The position numbers were made by a program, and so were the translations under genes. The notes below the pieces were generated by a model. The model did not search any database. It was not told where the DNA came from and worked only from the letters and a program-made list of their open reading frames with translations. 14,608 bases of DNA from Halobacteriales archaeon QH_10_65_19 (GTDB taxonomy: Archaea; Halobacteriota; Halobacteria; Halobacteriales; Haloarculaceae). The DNA lies in contig PXQK01000149.1 in the NCBI GenBank assembly GCA_003022085.1, positions 6,461 through 21,068 of the forward strand. The letters are read 5' to 3'. Shown in pieces: positions 5,018 to 13,252 of the stretch. Within the stretch, counting starts at the first letter, position 1, and each line of letters opens with the position of its first letter.

Positions 5018-7654
5018 TTAGTCGGCGTCCGCAAGCGCCCGCTCGTCGAGGCCGCCCCGTTCGACGGCCGAGCGGTTCGTCATCGGGTCTTTGCGGACGG
5101 TGACAAGGTCGTCGGCCGCCGCGACGAGTTCCTCGTCGTGGCTGACGACCAGGATCTCTGCGACACCCAGGTCGCGCATCGCGTCGACGAGTTCGACGAG
5201 CTGTGAGACGTGGCCCGCGTCCAGAAACACCGTCGGTTCGTCGAGGATCAGCGGCGGCATCGGCGCAGTCCCTTCGATCCCCTCCGCAAGCAGCTGGTAG
5301 ATCGCACACCGGAGGCTCAGGTTGAACAGTGCGCGCTCGCCGCCCGAGAGCTGCTCCGGGTCGAGTGCCTCGCCGTCCTTCTGGTACACCGTCAGACGGT
5401 ACTCGCCGTCGAGTTCGATCCGGGAGTAGGTGTCGTTCTCGTACAGCAGCTCGAACGTCTCGTTGAGCATCCGCTCGAGGCTCTCGACGTTGCGCTGGCG
5501 CAGCTCCGCACGGAGGTCGCCGTACATCTCCTGGAGCGCCCTGGCCTCGTCGTACAGGGATTCGAGTCGCTCGACCGTCGCGGCCAGCGCCTCGCGGCGT
5601 TCCCGGAGCCCCTCGAGCTCTTCGAGTTCGCTCTCGACCCCGCCGATCCGGCTCTGGAGCTCCGAGCGGCGCTCGTCCAGGGTGTCCAGTTTCCCCTCGA
5701 CCTTGTCGAGGTATGCCTCGGCGTTTTCCTTCTGTTCCCGTGCCTCCTCGACGCGCTCCTCGTCGAACGCCTCCCGCAGGTCGGCCCGCCGCTCGCGCTT
5801 CTCCGCCAGGCGGTCCCGCCGCTCGTCGTTCAGTTCCTCTTTCTCGGCGCGCTGCGCTTGTAGCGTCGCAACCTCGTCCTCGAGTGTTGTGACCGTCTCG
5901 AGGGCGTCTGCCAGTCCCTCCAGCCGGTCGATCCGCTCCTGCAGGTCGGCTTTCTCGCGGTTTCGTTCGGCGATCGTCGCCTGGCACTCGCCCGCCTGCT
6001 CGGCGGCCTCGGCGGCTTTCTCGCGCAGCGTCTCGGCTTCTGCCTCGTGGTCGGCGGCTTCCTCGCGCAGCGTCTCGGCGCGCTCGGCCTTCTCCTCGAC
6101 CCCGCGCTCCCGTTCTGCAAGGAGGTCCCGTAGGTTCCCGCGCTCGGTTTTGAGCCGGTCGACCGTCGCTTCCCGCTCGACGAGTGTCTCCGCTTGCTCC
6201 AGGTCGGCTTCCAGCTCCGATTCCTGTGCCTCCAGATCCGTGAGCCGCTCCTCCAGCTCCGCGACGCGCTCGCGGCGCTCGTCGATGGCGTCGACGTGTG
6301 GCGATCCTTCGACAGGCTGGCCGCACTCGGGACATTTTCCCTCCTGGCGGAGCTCCTCTGCCTCCGCGAGCCGCCCGCGTGCGCTCTTCAGGTCGGCCTC
6401 GCACTCGGCGCGTCGCTCCCGGCACTCGCCGAGTTGCTCGGCAATCGTCTCGCGGTACTCGTCGGCCTCGCCGAACGCGGCCGGCGCGTCGGCGAACGAC
6501 TCGCGCTTCTCCTCGATCCCGGCTGGGCGTCGGCGACCTCGGACTCGAGTTCTGTGGCATCCTCGCGCTTCTCCTTGGCCCCGGTTTCGAGCTCCTCGGC
6601 ACCCTCGATGCGGGTCTCCCGGTCGCTGTCGTGTTCCTGTTTCCTGACGCTCAGCTCCCGGATCCGTTCGGTCACCTCGTCGATGTCCGCGCGGAGGGCG
6701 TCGATGCGGTCCTCGACCCGGTCGGTGAGCTGCTCCGGTTCGAGGTCTTCGGCCGCGTCGGGGTCGAGTGCCCTCTCCTCGCCCGCTTCGGTCGTGTCGG
6801 CCGACAGCTCGTCCCACTGGAGGAGGTCGTCGCGCCGCTTGCGTGCTGCCGACAGCTCCTCGCGGACGGACTCGATGCTGTCGGCAAGCTGCTCGCGTTC
6901 CCGTTCTGTCTCGTTGACCCGCTCGCGCAGCTCTGCGATGTTCGTCGCGCGTCTCACGGGCCTGTTCGCGGTTCTCCTCGAACCGGTCGATCTCCGCCTC
7001 GACCTCCCTGAGCTCCGATGTGAGTTCGTTGCGGGCTGCGTGAAGGTCCTGTGCCTCTTTTGTGGCGACCTGTTCGTCAACCTCCGTGAGGGCACCCTGC
7101 GTGTCGTCGCGTACCCGGCCAACGCCGACGCGGGCGTCGCTGGCCCGCTCGCGGTACTCCTCGAGCTTCCCGAGCTGGAGGAGGTCGTCGATGGTGTCCT
7201 GGCGGTCGGACGGCGAGGCGTTGATCAGCTTGTTGACCTCACCCTGCCGGACGTACGCGCAGTTGACGAACGCCTCGCTGTCCATCCGGAGCAGGCCGGC
7301 GATTCGCTGCCTGACGTCGATTGCGCCCTCTATCGTTCCGTCTGGACTCTCCAGAACGCAGGTCGCCGTCCGCGCGCTGTCACCCGTCGCGCGAACCCGG
7401 CGCCTGATGTGGTACGATCCCCCGGCGTGGGTGAACCACAGCTCGACGACCGTCTCCTCCCTGCCGATGGTGACGACCTCTTCCAGTGTCTTCTCCAGTG
7501 CCGTCGCGCCGTACAGTGCGAAGAAACACGCCTCCAGAAGCGAGGATTTCCCGCTGCCGTTCAGCCCGTGGATGACCGTTACACCCTCCTCCAGCTTTAC
7601 GTCCACCTCCTCGTAGCACTTGAAGTTCTCCAGTCGCACCCTGTCGAATCTCAC
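5018..7654 (-). CDS. rad50: DNA double-strand break repair ATPase Rad50, with an out-of-phase segment
   Basis: An SMC-like ATPase that partners Mre11 in break recognition and end processing. Visible parts: Walker A GLNGSGKSS (30-38), Q-loop YVRQGEVNKL (134-143), zinc hook CPECGQPV (C441, C444), signature LSGGERA (769-775), Walker B LILDEP (D805/E806), H-loop VVSHDEE (His839). It starts at a GTG inside GTGA, overlapping the mre11 stop by 4 nt. The frame is open throughout (878 residues), but residues about 239-378 are Arg/Gly/Pro-rich and unlike any coiled coil. The neighbouring frame there reads proper acidic heptads (NIAELRERVNETEREREQLA through RIRELSVRKQEHD to ELESEVADAQ). The shifts lie near 6941 and 6520. 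Each junction also seems to lack a few heptads compared with relatives, so two small out-of-phase deletions are likely, real or from sequencing. Head and hook domains look intact. Confidence 0.93.
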   Translation of the reverse strand: MRFDRVRLENFKCYEEVDVKLEEGVTVIHGLNGSGKSSLLEACFFALYGATALEKTLEEVVTIGREETVVELWFTHAGGSYHIRRRVRATGDSARTATCVLESPDGTIEGAIDVRQRIAGLLRMDSEAFVNCAYVRQGEVNKLINASPSDRQDTIDDLLQLGKLEEYRERASDARVGVGRVRDDTQGALTEVDEQVATKEAQDLHAARNELTSELREVEAEIDRFEENREQARETRDEHRRAARAGQRDRTGTRAACRQHRVRPRGAVGSTQAARRPPPVGRAVGRHDRSGRGEGTRPRRGRRPRTGAAHRPGRGPHRRPPRGHRRGDRTDPGAERQETGTRQRPGDPHRGCRGARNRGQGEARGCHRTRVRGRRRPAGIEEKRESFADAPAAFGEADEYRETIAEQLGECRERRAECEADLKSARGRLAEAEELRQEGKCPECGQPVEGSPHVDAIDERRERVAELEERLTDLEAQESELEADLEQAETLVEREATVDRLKTERGNLRDLLAERERGVEEKAERAETLREEAADHEAEAETLREKAAEAAEQAGECQATIAERNREKADLQERIDRLEGLADALETVTTLEDEVATLQAQRAEKEELNDERRDRLAEKRERRADLREAFDEERVEEAREQKENAEAYLDKVEGKLDTLDERRSELQSRIGGVESELEELEGLRERREALAATVERLESLYDEARALQEMYGDLRAELRQRNVESLERMLNETFELLYENDTYSRIELDGEYRLTVYQKDGEALDPEQLSGGERALFNLSLRCAIYQLLAEGIEGTAPMPPLILDEPTVFLDAGHVSQLVELVDAMRDLGVAEILVVSHDEELVAAADDLVTVRKDPMTNRSAVERGGLDERALADAD

Positions 7655-8886
7655 AGGTAGTCCTCCATCGTCACCTGATCCTCGGCTGCCTTGTTCTCCG
7701 CCGACGAACTGTCGTCCGCGCCACCGTGGGTGTCACCATCTTCGACGTCAGCGGAGCCGTCAGCGGGTTCGAACGCGTCTGTGCCCTCTTCGAGAAGGGA
7801 CTGGACGCGGCGTTCGACGGTGTCGGCGACGTTCGAGTCGGCGACCGTGCTCGCGCGGATCGTCTCGTCGATGTCGCGGGCGGCGCTGCTCAGCCCCATC
7901 TCGCCGATCCGCTCGGCGACCGCGTCGTCTGGATCCGCGAAGCTGACGTCGATCTCGCTCTCCTCCGGGCGGTCGCGCCGGTCGGTGACCCGGGTCACGA
8001 GCGCGCCGCGGTCCGCGGCGAACGCCTCGACGTTGGCCGGCAGCACCTCCCCGCCGTCACCGGTAATTTCGACGACTACGACCGCGTCCTCGACGTCGTA
8101 CTGGTCGATCCGCTCGCGGATCCGATCGGTGCCCTCGCCCTCGCCGAGGTCGACCGAGACGAAGACGAACTCGCGGGTCGGGAGGCCCCGGCGACGGATG
8201 TCGACACCGCGCCCGTCCTCGAGGACGACGAGGTTGTAGCCCCGCTCCTCGCGCTCGGCCGCGCTCGTGCGCTCGGTCGAGCCACAGTAGGTGAGCCACG
8301 TTTCGTCCGGCTCCTCCACCTGCTTCGTCTTGGGATCGTGGTCGTCGCCGAGCAACACGATGTCGAAGGCTACGGGTGACTCGGCGAGCAGTTCCCGGGC
8401 GTCCCAGTCGCCGTGCTCGAAGGGTGCGAACAGGCCGTGTGAGACAAGCGCCGCGTACTCGGCGTCACCCGGTTCGAACGCGTAGCCGAGGTCGTCACGC
8501 TGGGACCGGGGGACGAAATCCAGCCCGTAGAGGTCCACGTCACCGACCGTGACCGGATCACTCCCGAGCCGCGTCGCGAGGCCCATCGACTCGAAGAGGT
8601 CGAGCCACTGGCGGTCGCGCTTTGCCTCGTGGTTCCCGACAATGGCGAGGAATGGCACGTCGGCGTCGGCGAGGCGTTGCAGTACCCGCATGGCGCCCAT
8701 GATATCCTCGAGGGCCGGCTGGCGGTCGTGAAAGAGGTCGCCCGCGTGCACGACTGCGTCGACCCCGTCGTCGACAGCGTCCGTCACGACCCGGTCGAAG
8801 GCCGTCAGGAAGTCCTCCCGCCGGACCTGACGGTGGTACTGCCGGTAGCCGAGGTGGGTGTCGCCCGTATGCAGTATCCGAGTCAT
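7651..8886 (-). CDS. mre11: DNA double-strand break repair nuclease Mre11
   Basis: A metallophosphoesterase-type nuclease (411 residues) that acts with Rad50 on broken DNA ends. Metal-site motifs in order: ILHTGDTHLG (D9, H11), HAGDLFHD (D50), IVGNHE (N85, H86), SHG (H150) and GDDHDP (H183, where many Mre11 proteins have GHxH). YCGSTERTSA follows near 200. The C-terminal 60 residues are very acidic and low in complexity, ending EDQVTMEDYL, probably the flexible tail that leads to the Rad50-binding region. I chose ATG 8886 over the longer frame because the conserved N-terminus starts there, GGAG lies 5 nt upstream, and a TATA-like box is about 28 nt upstream. It is the first gene of the operon with rad50. 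Confidence 0.95.
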   Translation of the reverse strand: MTRILHTGDTHLGYRQYHRQVRREDFLTAFDRVVTDAVDDGVDAVVHAGDLFHDRQPALEDIMGAMRVLQRLADADVPFLAIVGNHEAKRDRQWLDLFESMGLATRLGSDPVTVGDVDLYGLDFVPRSQRDDLGYAFEPGDAEYAALVSHGLFAPFEHGDWDARELLAESPVAFDIVLLGDDHDPKTKQVEEPDETWLTYCGSTERTSAAEREERGYNLVVLEDGRGVDIRRRGLPTREFVFVSVDLGEGEGTDRIRERIDQYDVEDAVVVVEITGDGGEVLPANVEAFAADRGALVTRVTDRRDRPEESEIDVSFADPDDAVAERIGEMGLSSAARDIDETIRASTVADSNVADTVERRVQSLLEEGTDAFEPADGSADVEDGDTHGGADDSSSAENKAAEDQVTMEDYL

Positions 8887-8981
8887 TGCTCTCCGGTAGA
8901 TCCTCACGTCCTAAATGTGTGTCTTTCCCGAAGTATTTAGGTTGGCTGACACAGAATGTTGAGGTAACTGGCCAGTAGAGT
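8887..8981. promoter_or_regulatory. Divergent promoter region between mre11-rad50 and the PH/Mrr-like gene
   Basis: 95 bp. For mre11 the minus strand reads ACATTTAGG (8910-8918), about 28 nt from its ATG. For the plus-strand gene CGAAGTATTTAGG (8928-8940) combines a BRE-like and a TATA-like stretch, 42-48 nt from its ATG, implying a short leader with GAGG at 8961-8964. The two boxes are about 20 bp apart, so the divergent transcripts could affect each other. Confidence 0.5.
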
Positions 8982-10916
8982 ATGGATACAGTAGTCAATC
9001 TTGCCGACGGGGGGGCGAAACGAGAGGTGTTTACGAGTACCGAAGTCGACGGCCGCCTGCGGACCGGAAAGCTGCTCTCCGAGGTGCCGCTTTCCAGCTA
9101 CCTCGAGGGGGAGGAGGAGGCGAAGTACGCCCTTCGGAACAAGAAATCCGGCGTCACAGTCGAGGAGGGCAGCGACTCAACGGAGATCACGCCGGGCAGT
9201 GAGTTTCAGGCGCTGGCGCTGGTCACGGACGTGCGTGTACTGTTCGTGGTCGGGATGAGAGATGGTGACAGGACCGAGTCGGTGACACATTCGGATATGG
9301 TCCAGGCGAAGAGTGCGGACGACGGGTTCCGGACCACCTTACTCGTGATCGAGACAATCAACGGCCGGCGCTGGTCGTTCCCCTGCACGGGGGACACCGC
9401 GGAGGTGGCGTCGTTCGTCGACGGCCTGGCACAGGTGTGGGCGAACGCCGAACGCCTCGCGGACGAGGCCGAGGAGAGCCTCGAGGCGGCCTCGCAGCAC
9501 GTCGATGCCGACGAGTACGAGGCCGCAGCCGAGTCGCTTGCGGACGTCAAACCGAACCTGGAGACCGCTGTCGAGCGCCTGACAGAGGTCGGCGAGGGTG
9601 CGGGTGCTCACATCAGGGACCGGGCGGAGACACTCGCGCGCCGGTACCACCGGCTTGAGCGACCGATCCGCGCCCAACTCGCGGCGTCCGCCCACGCCGA
9701 GGGGATGACTGCATGGCGCAAAGAGGACTTCGAGCGTGCCGCACGGCGCTACGAGGCGGCGATCGACGGTTACCGTCAGGCACTCGAACGGGAGTCGGGT
9801 TCGGAGAACGAGAGGCTGCGCCGCCGCCTCAGAAGCGCGCTCCGGGAGCGCGAACTGTTGTGTGTTAGCCCGCTCGTGGAGGCTGATACGGCACGACGGC
9901 GGACACAGGAGGTCGAGGAGCCCGAAGCGGCGGCGGCGAACTGGCGGGACGTCCTGGACCGGTATCAGGGGCTGCTGGACCTCGAGTGGCCGTCCGACCG
10001 CGGGTTCGTCGCCCAGACGGAGGCGGTCCACACGCAGGCAGCAGCGGCCGCGGAGGACGCCGTCGAGGACTACTACGAGGCGGGCAAGCGCCGGCTGGGG
10101 TCGGCCGATCGGTTCGCGGTCGACGGCCGCGAAGAACGGGCGACAGTGCTGTACGAACGGGCACACGAGCAGTTCGAACGGGCCAGCCGCCTCGCCGAAG
10201 AGGCCAGCCCCGAGCGCCTCGACGACCTCGAGGCGGCACTGGAAACGGTCGAGGAGCGCCTCGAAGGGAACCGTCCGTCGGAGGCGCTTCCGGTCGACGA
10301 ACTCTCAATCACGGCCCGTGAGGCGGAGTCCAACAGCGATAGCGAGGAGGAAGCCGACCCGGAGACCACGGCTGGTGTGGGAGGCGGCACCTCCGTGATC
10401 GGCCGGATCCAGTCACAGAAGCAGGAGGAAAGCGGCGACGGTTCACCAGGGAGCGTCGGGAGAGGCACCGGCGAGGCAGCCGGGGACGGGGTCACGAACA
10501 CAGAGCTGCGGGCGGAACTCCGGAAGCTGGACGACTCCGAGTTCACCCAGCTGGTGGCGGACCTCTGGGAAGCCCAGGGCTGGTCGACGACGGTGTTCGC
10601 AGCCGCCAGGCAGGTGGTCTACGACATCGTCGCGATGCGCGAGGCGCCCGAGGAACAGCGCCTGCTGCTGTGGACCGAACACCGGGCCGAGGACGAACAG
10701 CTCGGCCCGCGGGCGGTCGAACGGTGTGCAACGGCCCGTGACAGTAGCCACGGCGCCGACAGCGCGACGCTCGTGACCAACGCCCTCCCGCGGACCGCCG
10801 CCGAGCAGCGCGCCGAGGGGCTCGAGGTGACCGTTATCGACGGCCAAGACCTCGTCGAGCTGCTCCGCTTCGAGGGGTTCCTCGACAGGCTGGACTGGGA
10901 CGCGCCCAACGCGTAG
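8982..10916 (+). CDS. Large PH-like / helical-repeat / Mrr-like nuclease-fold protein
   Basis: 644 residues in three parts. Residues about 10-150 look like a prokaryotic PH-like (YokE type) domain: beta-rich, with TPGSEFQALALVTDVRVLFV and a closing helix SFVDGLAQVW. Residues about 150-425 are long Glu/Arg/Ala-rich helices resembling TPR or coiled coil (for example AEGMTAWRKEDFERAARRYE). A Ser/Gly/acidic linker covers about 425-510. Residues about 512-640 match the Mrr-like restriction-endonuclease fold: SEFTQLVADLWEAQGWSTTV, VVYDIVAM (Asp548), LLLWTEHR, and ALPRTAAEQRAEGLEVTVID. The usual (E/Q)-x-K motif is replaced by T-E-H (565-567), so nuclease activity is doubtful. It is transcribed away from mre11-rad50. 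No signal peptide or membrane segment is visible. The fold assignments come from pattern recognition, not a search. Confidence 0.75.
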   Translation: MDTVVNLADGGAKREVFTSTEVDGRLRTGKLLSEVPLSSYLEGEEEAKYALRNKKSGVTVEEGSDSTEITPGSEFQALALVTDVRVLFVVGMRDGDRTESVTHSDMVQAKSADDGFRTTLLVIETINGRRWSFPCTGDTAEVASFVDGLAQVWANAERLADEAEESLEAASQHVDADEYEAAAESLADVKPNLETAVERLTEVGEGAGAHIRDRAETLARRYHRLERPIRAQLAASAHAEGMTAWRKEDFERAARRYEAAIDGYRQALERESGSENERLRRRLRSALRERELLCVSPLVEADTARRRTQEVEEPEAAAANWRDVLDRYQGLLDLEWPSDRGFVAQTEAVHTQAAAAAEDAVEDYYEAGKRRLGSADRFAVDGREERATVLYERAHEQFERASRLAEEASPERLDDLEAALETVEERLEGNRPSEALPVDELSITAREAESNSDSEEEADPETTAGVGGGTSVIGRIQSQKQEESGDGSPGSVGRGTGEAAGDGVTNTELRAELRKLDDSEFTQLVADLWEAQGWSTTVFAAARQVVYDIVAMREAPEEQRLLLWTEHRAEDEQLGPRAVERCATARDSSHGADSATLVTNALPRTAAEQRAEGLEVTVIDGQDLVELLRFEGFLDRLDWDAPNA

Positions 10917-10950
10917 TCCGGCCGGGGGTAGAGAGCCTGCAAAGCCCCAT

Positions 10951-10958
10951 GCTTAACA
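10951..10958 (+). promoter_or_regulatory. TATA element of the RecA/KaiC-like gene
   Basis: GCTTAACA centred about 30 nt upstream of the ATG at 10984, in the 67-bp gap after the PH/Mrr-like gene. The position points to a leaderless transcript independent of the upstream gene. Confidence 0.5.
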
Positions 10959-10983
10959 GTACGGGGAATCCAACAGGGCGTAC

Positions 10984-11562
10984 ATGGAGTATACACTCGC
11001 AATCGACAACGCCCCGGATTCGGTTCCGGCAGGGAGCAGTATTCTGTTGGTACATCCAAGCACCGTCGAGACAGACCGGATCGACGTCGAGTTCGTCGAT
11101 GCCGACGAGGACCCGATACTGATCGTCTCTACACGGACGACAGCCAGGGAGGTCCGGCAGAAGCTGGATCACTACGGCGTCGATCAGGAACGGGCGGTGA
11201 TTCTCGACACCCTCTCGGCGGAGCGGGGGTACACGCGCCGCCAGAGCGACCGCGTCCGGTACATCCCCGGTCCCGAGGACCTGGAGAGCGTCGTCGAGGA
11301 GACCCGCCAGTTCCTGGAGAACAACGACGGTCACCTCCGGATCAGCGTCGACTCGATCACCGAGATGATCTACTACGCAAACGAGGAGCGGACCCGGGCG
11401 GCCGTCGAGAAACTCCTCGCCCTTGTCGAGGACCACGACGCGGCCGGCCTCTTTCATCTCGCACGGGGTGTTCACGACGACGAAGTTGTCGCGGAGTTCA
11501 CCACACTGTTCGACGGCGTTGTCGAACTAGACGAGGACGGCGAGGTCACGGCCTCGTTCTAG
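10984..11562 (+). CDS. RecA/KaiC-like haloarchaeal protein lacking a P-loop
   Basis: 192 residues, soluble and acidic. The order of elements recalls the RecA/KaiC fold: an opening strand and loop PAGSSILLVHPSTVETD where a Walker A would sit, PILIVSTRTTAREVRQKL (strand and helix), AVILDTLS, and LRISVDSITEMIYY as a Walker-B-like strand. The loop has no GK(S/T), so ATP binding in the usual way is unlikely. Haloarchaea carry many such degenerate KaiC-like domains, often in regulatory or taxis settings; I cannot place this one in a numbered family with certainty. A dedicated TATA box lies 30 nt upstream. The next gene on the same strand is 157 nt away and also has its own box. Function unknown. 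Confidence 0.7.
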   Translation: MEYTLAIDNAPDSVPAGSSILLVHPSTVETDRIDVEFVDADEDPILIVSTRTTAREVRQKLDHYGVDQERAVILDTLSAERGYTRRQSDRVRYIPGPEDLESVVEETRQFLENNDGHLRISVDSITEMIYYANEERTRAAVEKLLALVEDHDAAGLFHLARGVHDDEVVAEFTTLFDGVVELDEDGEVTASF

Positions 11563-11685
11563 CTCCTCGATCCACGTCCGGACGGGGCGGTTACGAGTAG
11601 GTAGCCCGTTACCGAAGGCCAGCAACCGGCGAGTCAGGAGGCCTACCGGAGCGTTCGCCGCGTACGACCGGATACACACCACCAA

Positions 11686-11693
11686 GGTTAAGA
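11686..11693 (+). promoter_or_regulatory. TATA element of the C4 zinc-ribbon gene
   Basis: GGTTAAGA centred about 30 nt before the ATG at 11720 in the 157-bp spacer that follows the KaiC-like gene. This spacing favours the start at 11720 over the ATG at 11693, which would lie upstream of the predicted transcript start. I see nothing else in the spacer. Confidence 0.5.
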
Positions 11694-11719
11694 TGTATCA
11701 CACCAACAGCTTAGGTTGT

Positions 11720-11878
11720 ATGCCGGAATGCCAGAACTGCGGTGCATTCGTAACGACGGATTATGCGCGTGTGTTCACGCCAAACGGAGTAGACAAACCG
11801 AGGGTCTGCCCCCAGTGCGAAGACAAGATCCGTGACGGTGCCGACGTCAGAAAGGCCCGGTCGACGCGGCGCGGGTAG
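11720..11878 (+). CDS. Small C4 zinc-ribbon protein (DUF7563-like)
   Basis: 52 residues. Two CxxC knuckles, CQNC (residues 4-7) and CPQC (31-34), are separated by GAFVTTDYARVFTPNG and should bind one zinc. A basic tail (VRKARSTRRG) follows. The pattern MPECQNCG...RVCPQC...RDGADVR...ARSTRR matches, from memory, a haloarchaeal domain of unknown function numbered DUF7563. An in-frame ATG nine codons upstream exists, but the conserved N-terminus and the TATA position favour 11720. The basic tail and zinc ribbon would suit nucleic-acid binding, which is unproven. Downstream lies a pyrimidine-rich run, and then the convergent phosphohexomutase gene. Confidence 0.85.
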   Translation: MPECQNCGAFVTTDYARVFTPNGVDKPRVCPQCEDKIRDGADVRKARSTRRG

Positions 11879-11885
11879 GTTGCTC

Positions 11886-11907
11886 GTTCTTCCGGTTTCC
11901 CCCTCCG
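11886..11907 (+). terminator. Pyrimidine-rich transcript end for the zinc-ribbon gene
   Basis: GTTCTTCCGGTTTCCCCCTC follows 8 nt after the zinc-ribbon stop in the 54-bp gap between convergent genes. T/C-rich tracts without a required hairpin are the usual archaeal termination signal. Confidence 0.35.
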
Positions 11908-11932
11908 CCCGGTCTGTCCCAGAAGCACGCCG

Positions 11933-13252
11933 TCAGTCCGAGACCCGTCCCGTGGCGGCCGAGACGAGAGCGCGGCCCTCCTCGTACAGTGCGTCGGCCC
12001 GGTCAGCTCTCCGGGCCTGGGCTGTGATCCGGATCAGCGGCTGGGTTCCGCTCGCCCGCAGCAGAAACCAGCCGTCATCGAGGTCGACCCGGGCCCCGTC
12101 GAGGGTCGAGACGTCGTCGTACTCCTCGTGTACCCGGTCCCGGATCTCCGCCATCGCCTGTGCCTTCTCCGTGGTTTCGACGCTTCCCCGGCGGATCGGA
12201 TACGTGTCGATGTCGGCTGCGCGCTCGGCAAGTGGCCGGTCGGCGGCGAGCGCGGCGATCCGACAGGCTGCGAGCGGGCCGTCGGGACACAGCGTCTCGT
12301 CGGGCCAGATCCACGCCCCGCTGGGCTCGCCCCCGAAGACGACGCCGTCCTTGCTCGCGGCCTCGGCCACGTAGACGTCACCGACCGGCGTTCGCGTCGT
12401 CTCGACCCCTGCCTCGGCCAGGTGGTCCTCGACCGCGAGGCTCGTGTCCACAGGAACCGCCACACTGTCGCCCGCGCTCGCGGCATCACACGCGAGCATT
12501 GCGAGCAGGACGTCACCCGCCAGGAACCCGCCGTCGGCGGTGACCGCGCGCATCCGGTCGGCGTCCCCGTCGTGTGCGACCCCGAGGTCGGCGTTACCGG
12601 CCCCGACCAGTGCCGACAGCGAGCCGCAGTTCTCGGCGGTCGGCTCGCTCGGACGCCCCGGGAACGCCCCGTCGGGCTGTGCGTTGAGCGTCTCGACCCG
12701 ACAGCCCAGCGCGTCGAGCGCGTCGACAGTCACGCCGCCGGTGCCAGTGCCGAGGTCGACGACGACCGACAGGGACTCCGGTATCGACACCGCGCCGACA
12801 ACCGCGTCCCGGTGGCGCTCCCTCGCTGTCGCGTCACTCCGTTGCCCAATTGCGTCCCAGGCGGCGAGCGCCCGCTCCTCGTTACGGATGCGCCGCTCCA
12901 TCTGCTCGCGCAACGCTCCGTCGAACGCCTGGCCGCTGGGCTGCCAGAGCTTCAGGCCGTTATCTTCCGGCGGGTTGTGCGACGCGGTTACGACGACGCC
13001 CGCGTCTGCGTCCTCCCAGCCGACTGCCCGCCCGACAGTGGGCGTCGCCGCCATCCCCAGGTCCACGACATCAACCCCCGACTCGCAGAGGCCGGCGGCA
13101 AGCGCGTCGAGCAACGGCGTCCCGCTGTCCCGGGCGTCCCGCCCGACGACTACCCGGTCGGCGTCGACGCCGAGAGCCCGCCCGACCGAGAGCGCGAGCG
13201 ACGCGGTTACTGTCTCCCCGACGGATCCCCTGATGCCGCTCGTTCCGAACAT
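11933..13252 (-). CDS. glmM: Phosphohexomutase, GlmM / phosphomannomutase family
   Basis: 439 residues, close to the family's usual 440-460. It interconverts 6-phospho and 1-phospho sugars (glucosamine, mannose or glucose phosphates) for glycan and nucleotide-sugar synthesis. All four alpha-D-phosphohexomutase landmarks are visible: phosphoserine loop VVVTASHNP (Ser91), metal loop DGDADR (228-233), sugar-specificity loop GGEPSG (307-312) and phosphate-binding loop RASGTQP (399-405). I chose ATG 13252 because the family N-terminus FGTSGIRG follows at once. A TATA box GGTATACC is about 32 nt upstream and inside the preceding small ORF. The specificity loop differs from the classic GEMSG (PMM) and GEQSG (GlmM), so the substrate is open. 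Haloarchaea often carry several paralogues. The gene symbol is tentative. Confidence 0.9.
   Translation of the reverse strand: MFGTSGIRGSVGETVTASLALSVGRALGVDADRVVVGRDARDSGTPLLDALAAGLCESGVDVVDLGMAATPTVGRAVGWEDADAGVVVTASHNPPEDNGLKLWQPSGQAFDGALREQMERRIRNEERALAAWDAIGQRSDATARERHRDAVVGAVSIPESLSVVVDLGTGTGGVTVDALDALGCRVETLNAQPDGAFPGRPSEPTAENCGSLSALVGAGNADLGVAHDGDADRMRAVTADGGFLAGDVLLAMLACDAASAGDSVAVPVDTSLAVEDHLAEAGVETTRTPVGDVYVAEAASKDGVVFGGEPSGAWIWPDETLCPDGPLAACRIAALAADRPLAERAADIDTYPIRRGSVETTEKAQAMAEIRDRVHEEYDDVSTLDGARVDLDDGWFLLRASGTQPLIRITAQARRADRADALYEEGRALVSAATGRVSD

Noticed and set aside
6194..7660. Long plus-strand frames over rad50
   Set aside because: Ser/Arg-rich or Val/Leu-rich antisense of acidic coiled coil, with no domain content. 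High GC keeps such frames open.
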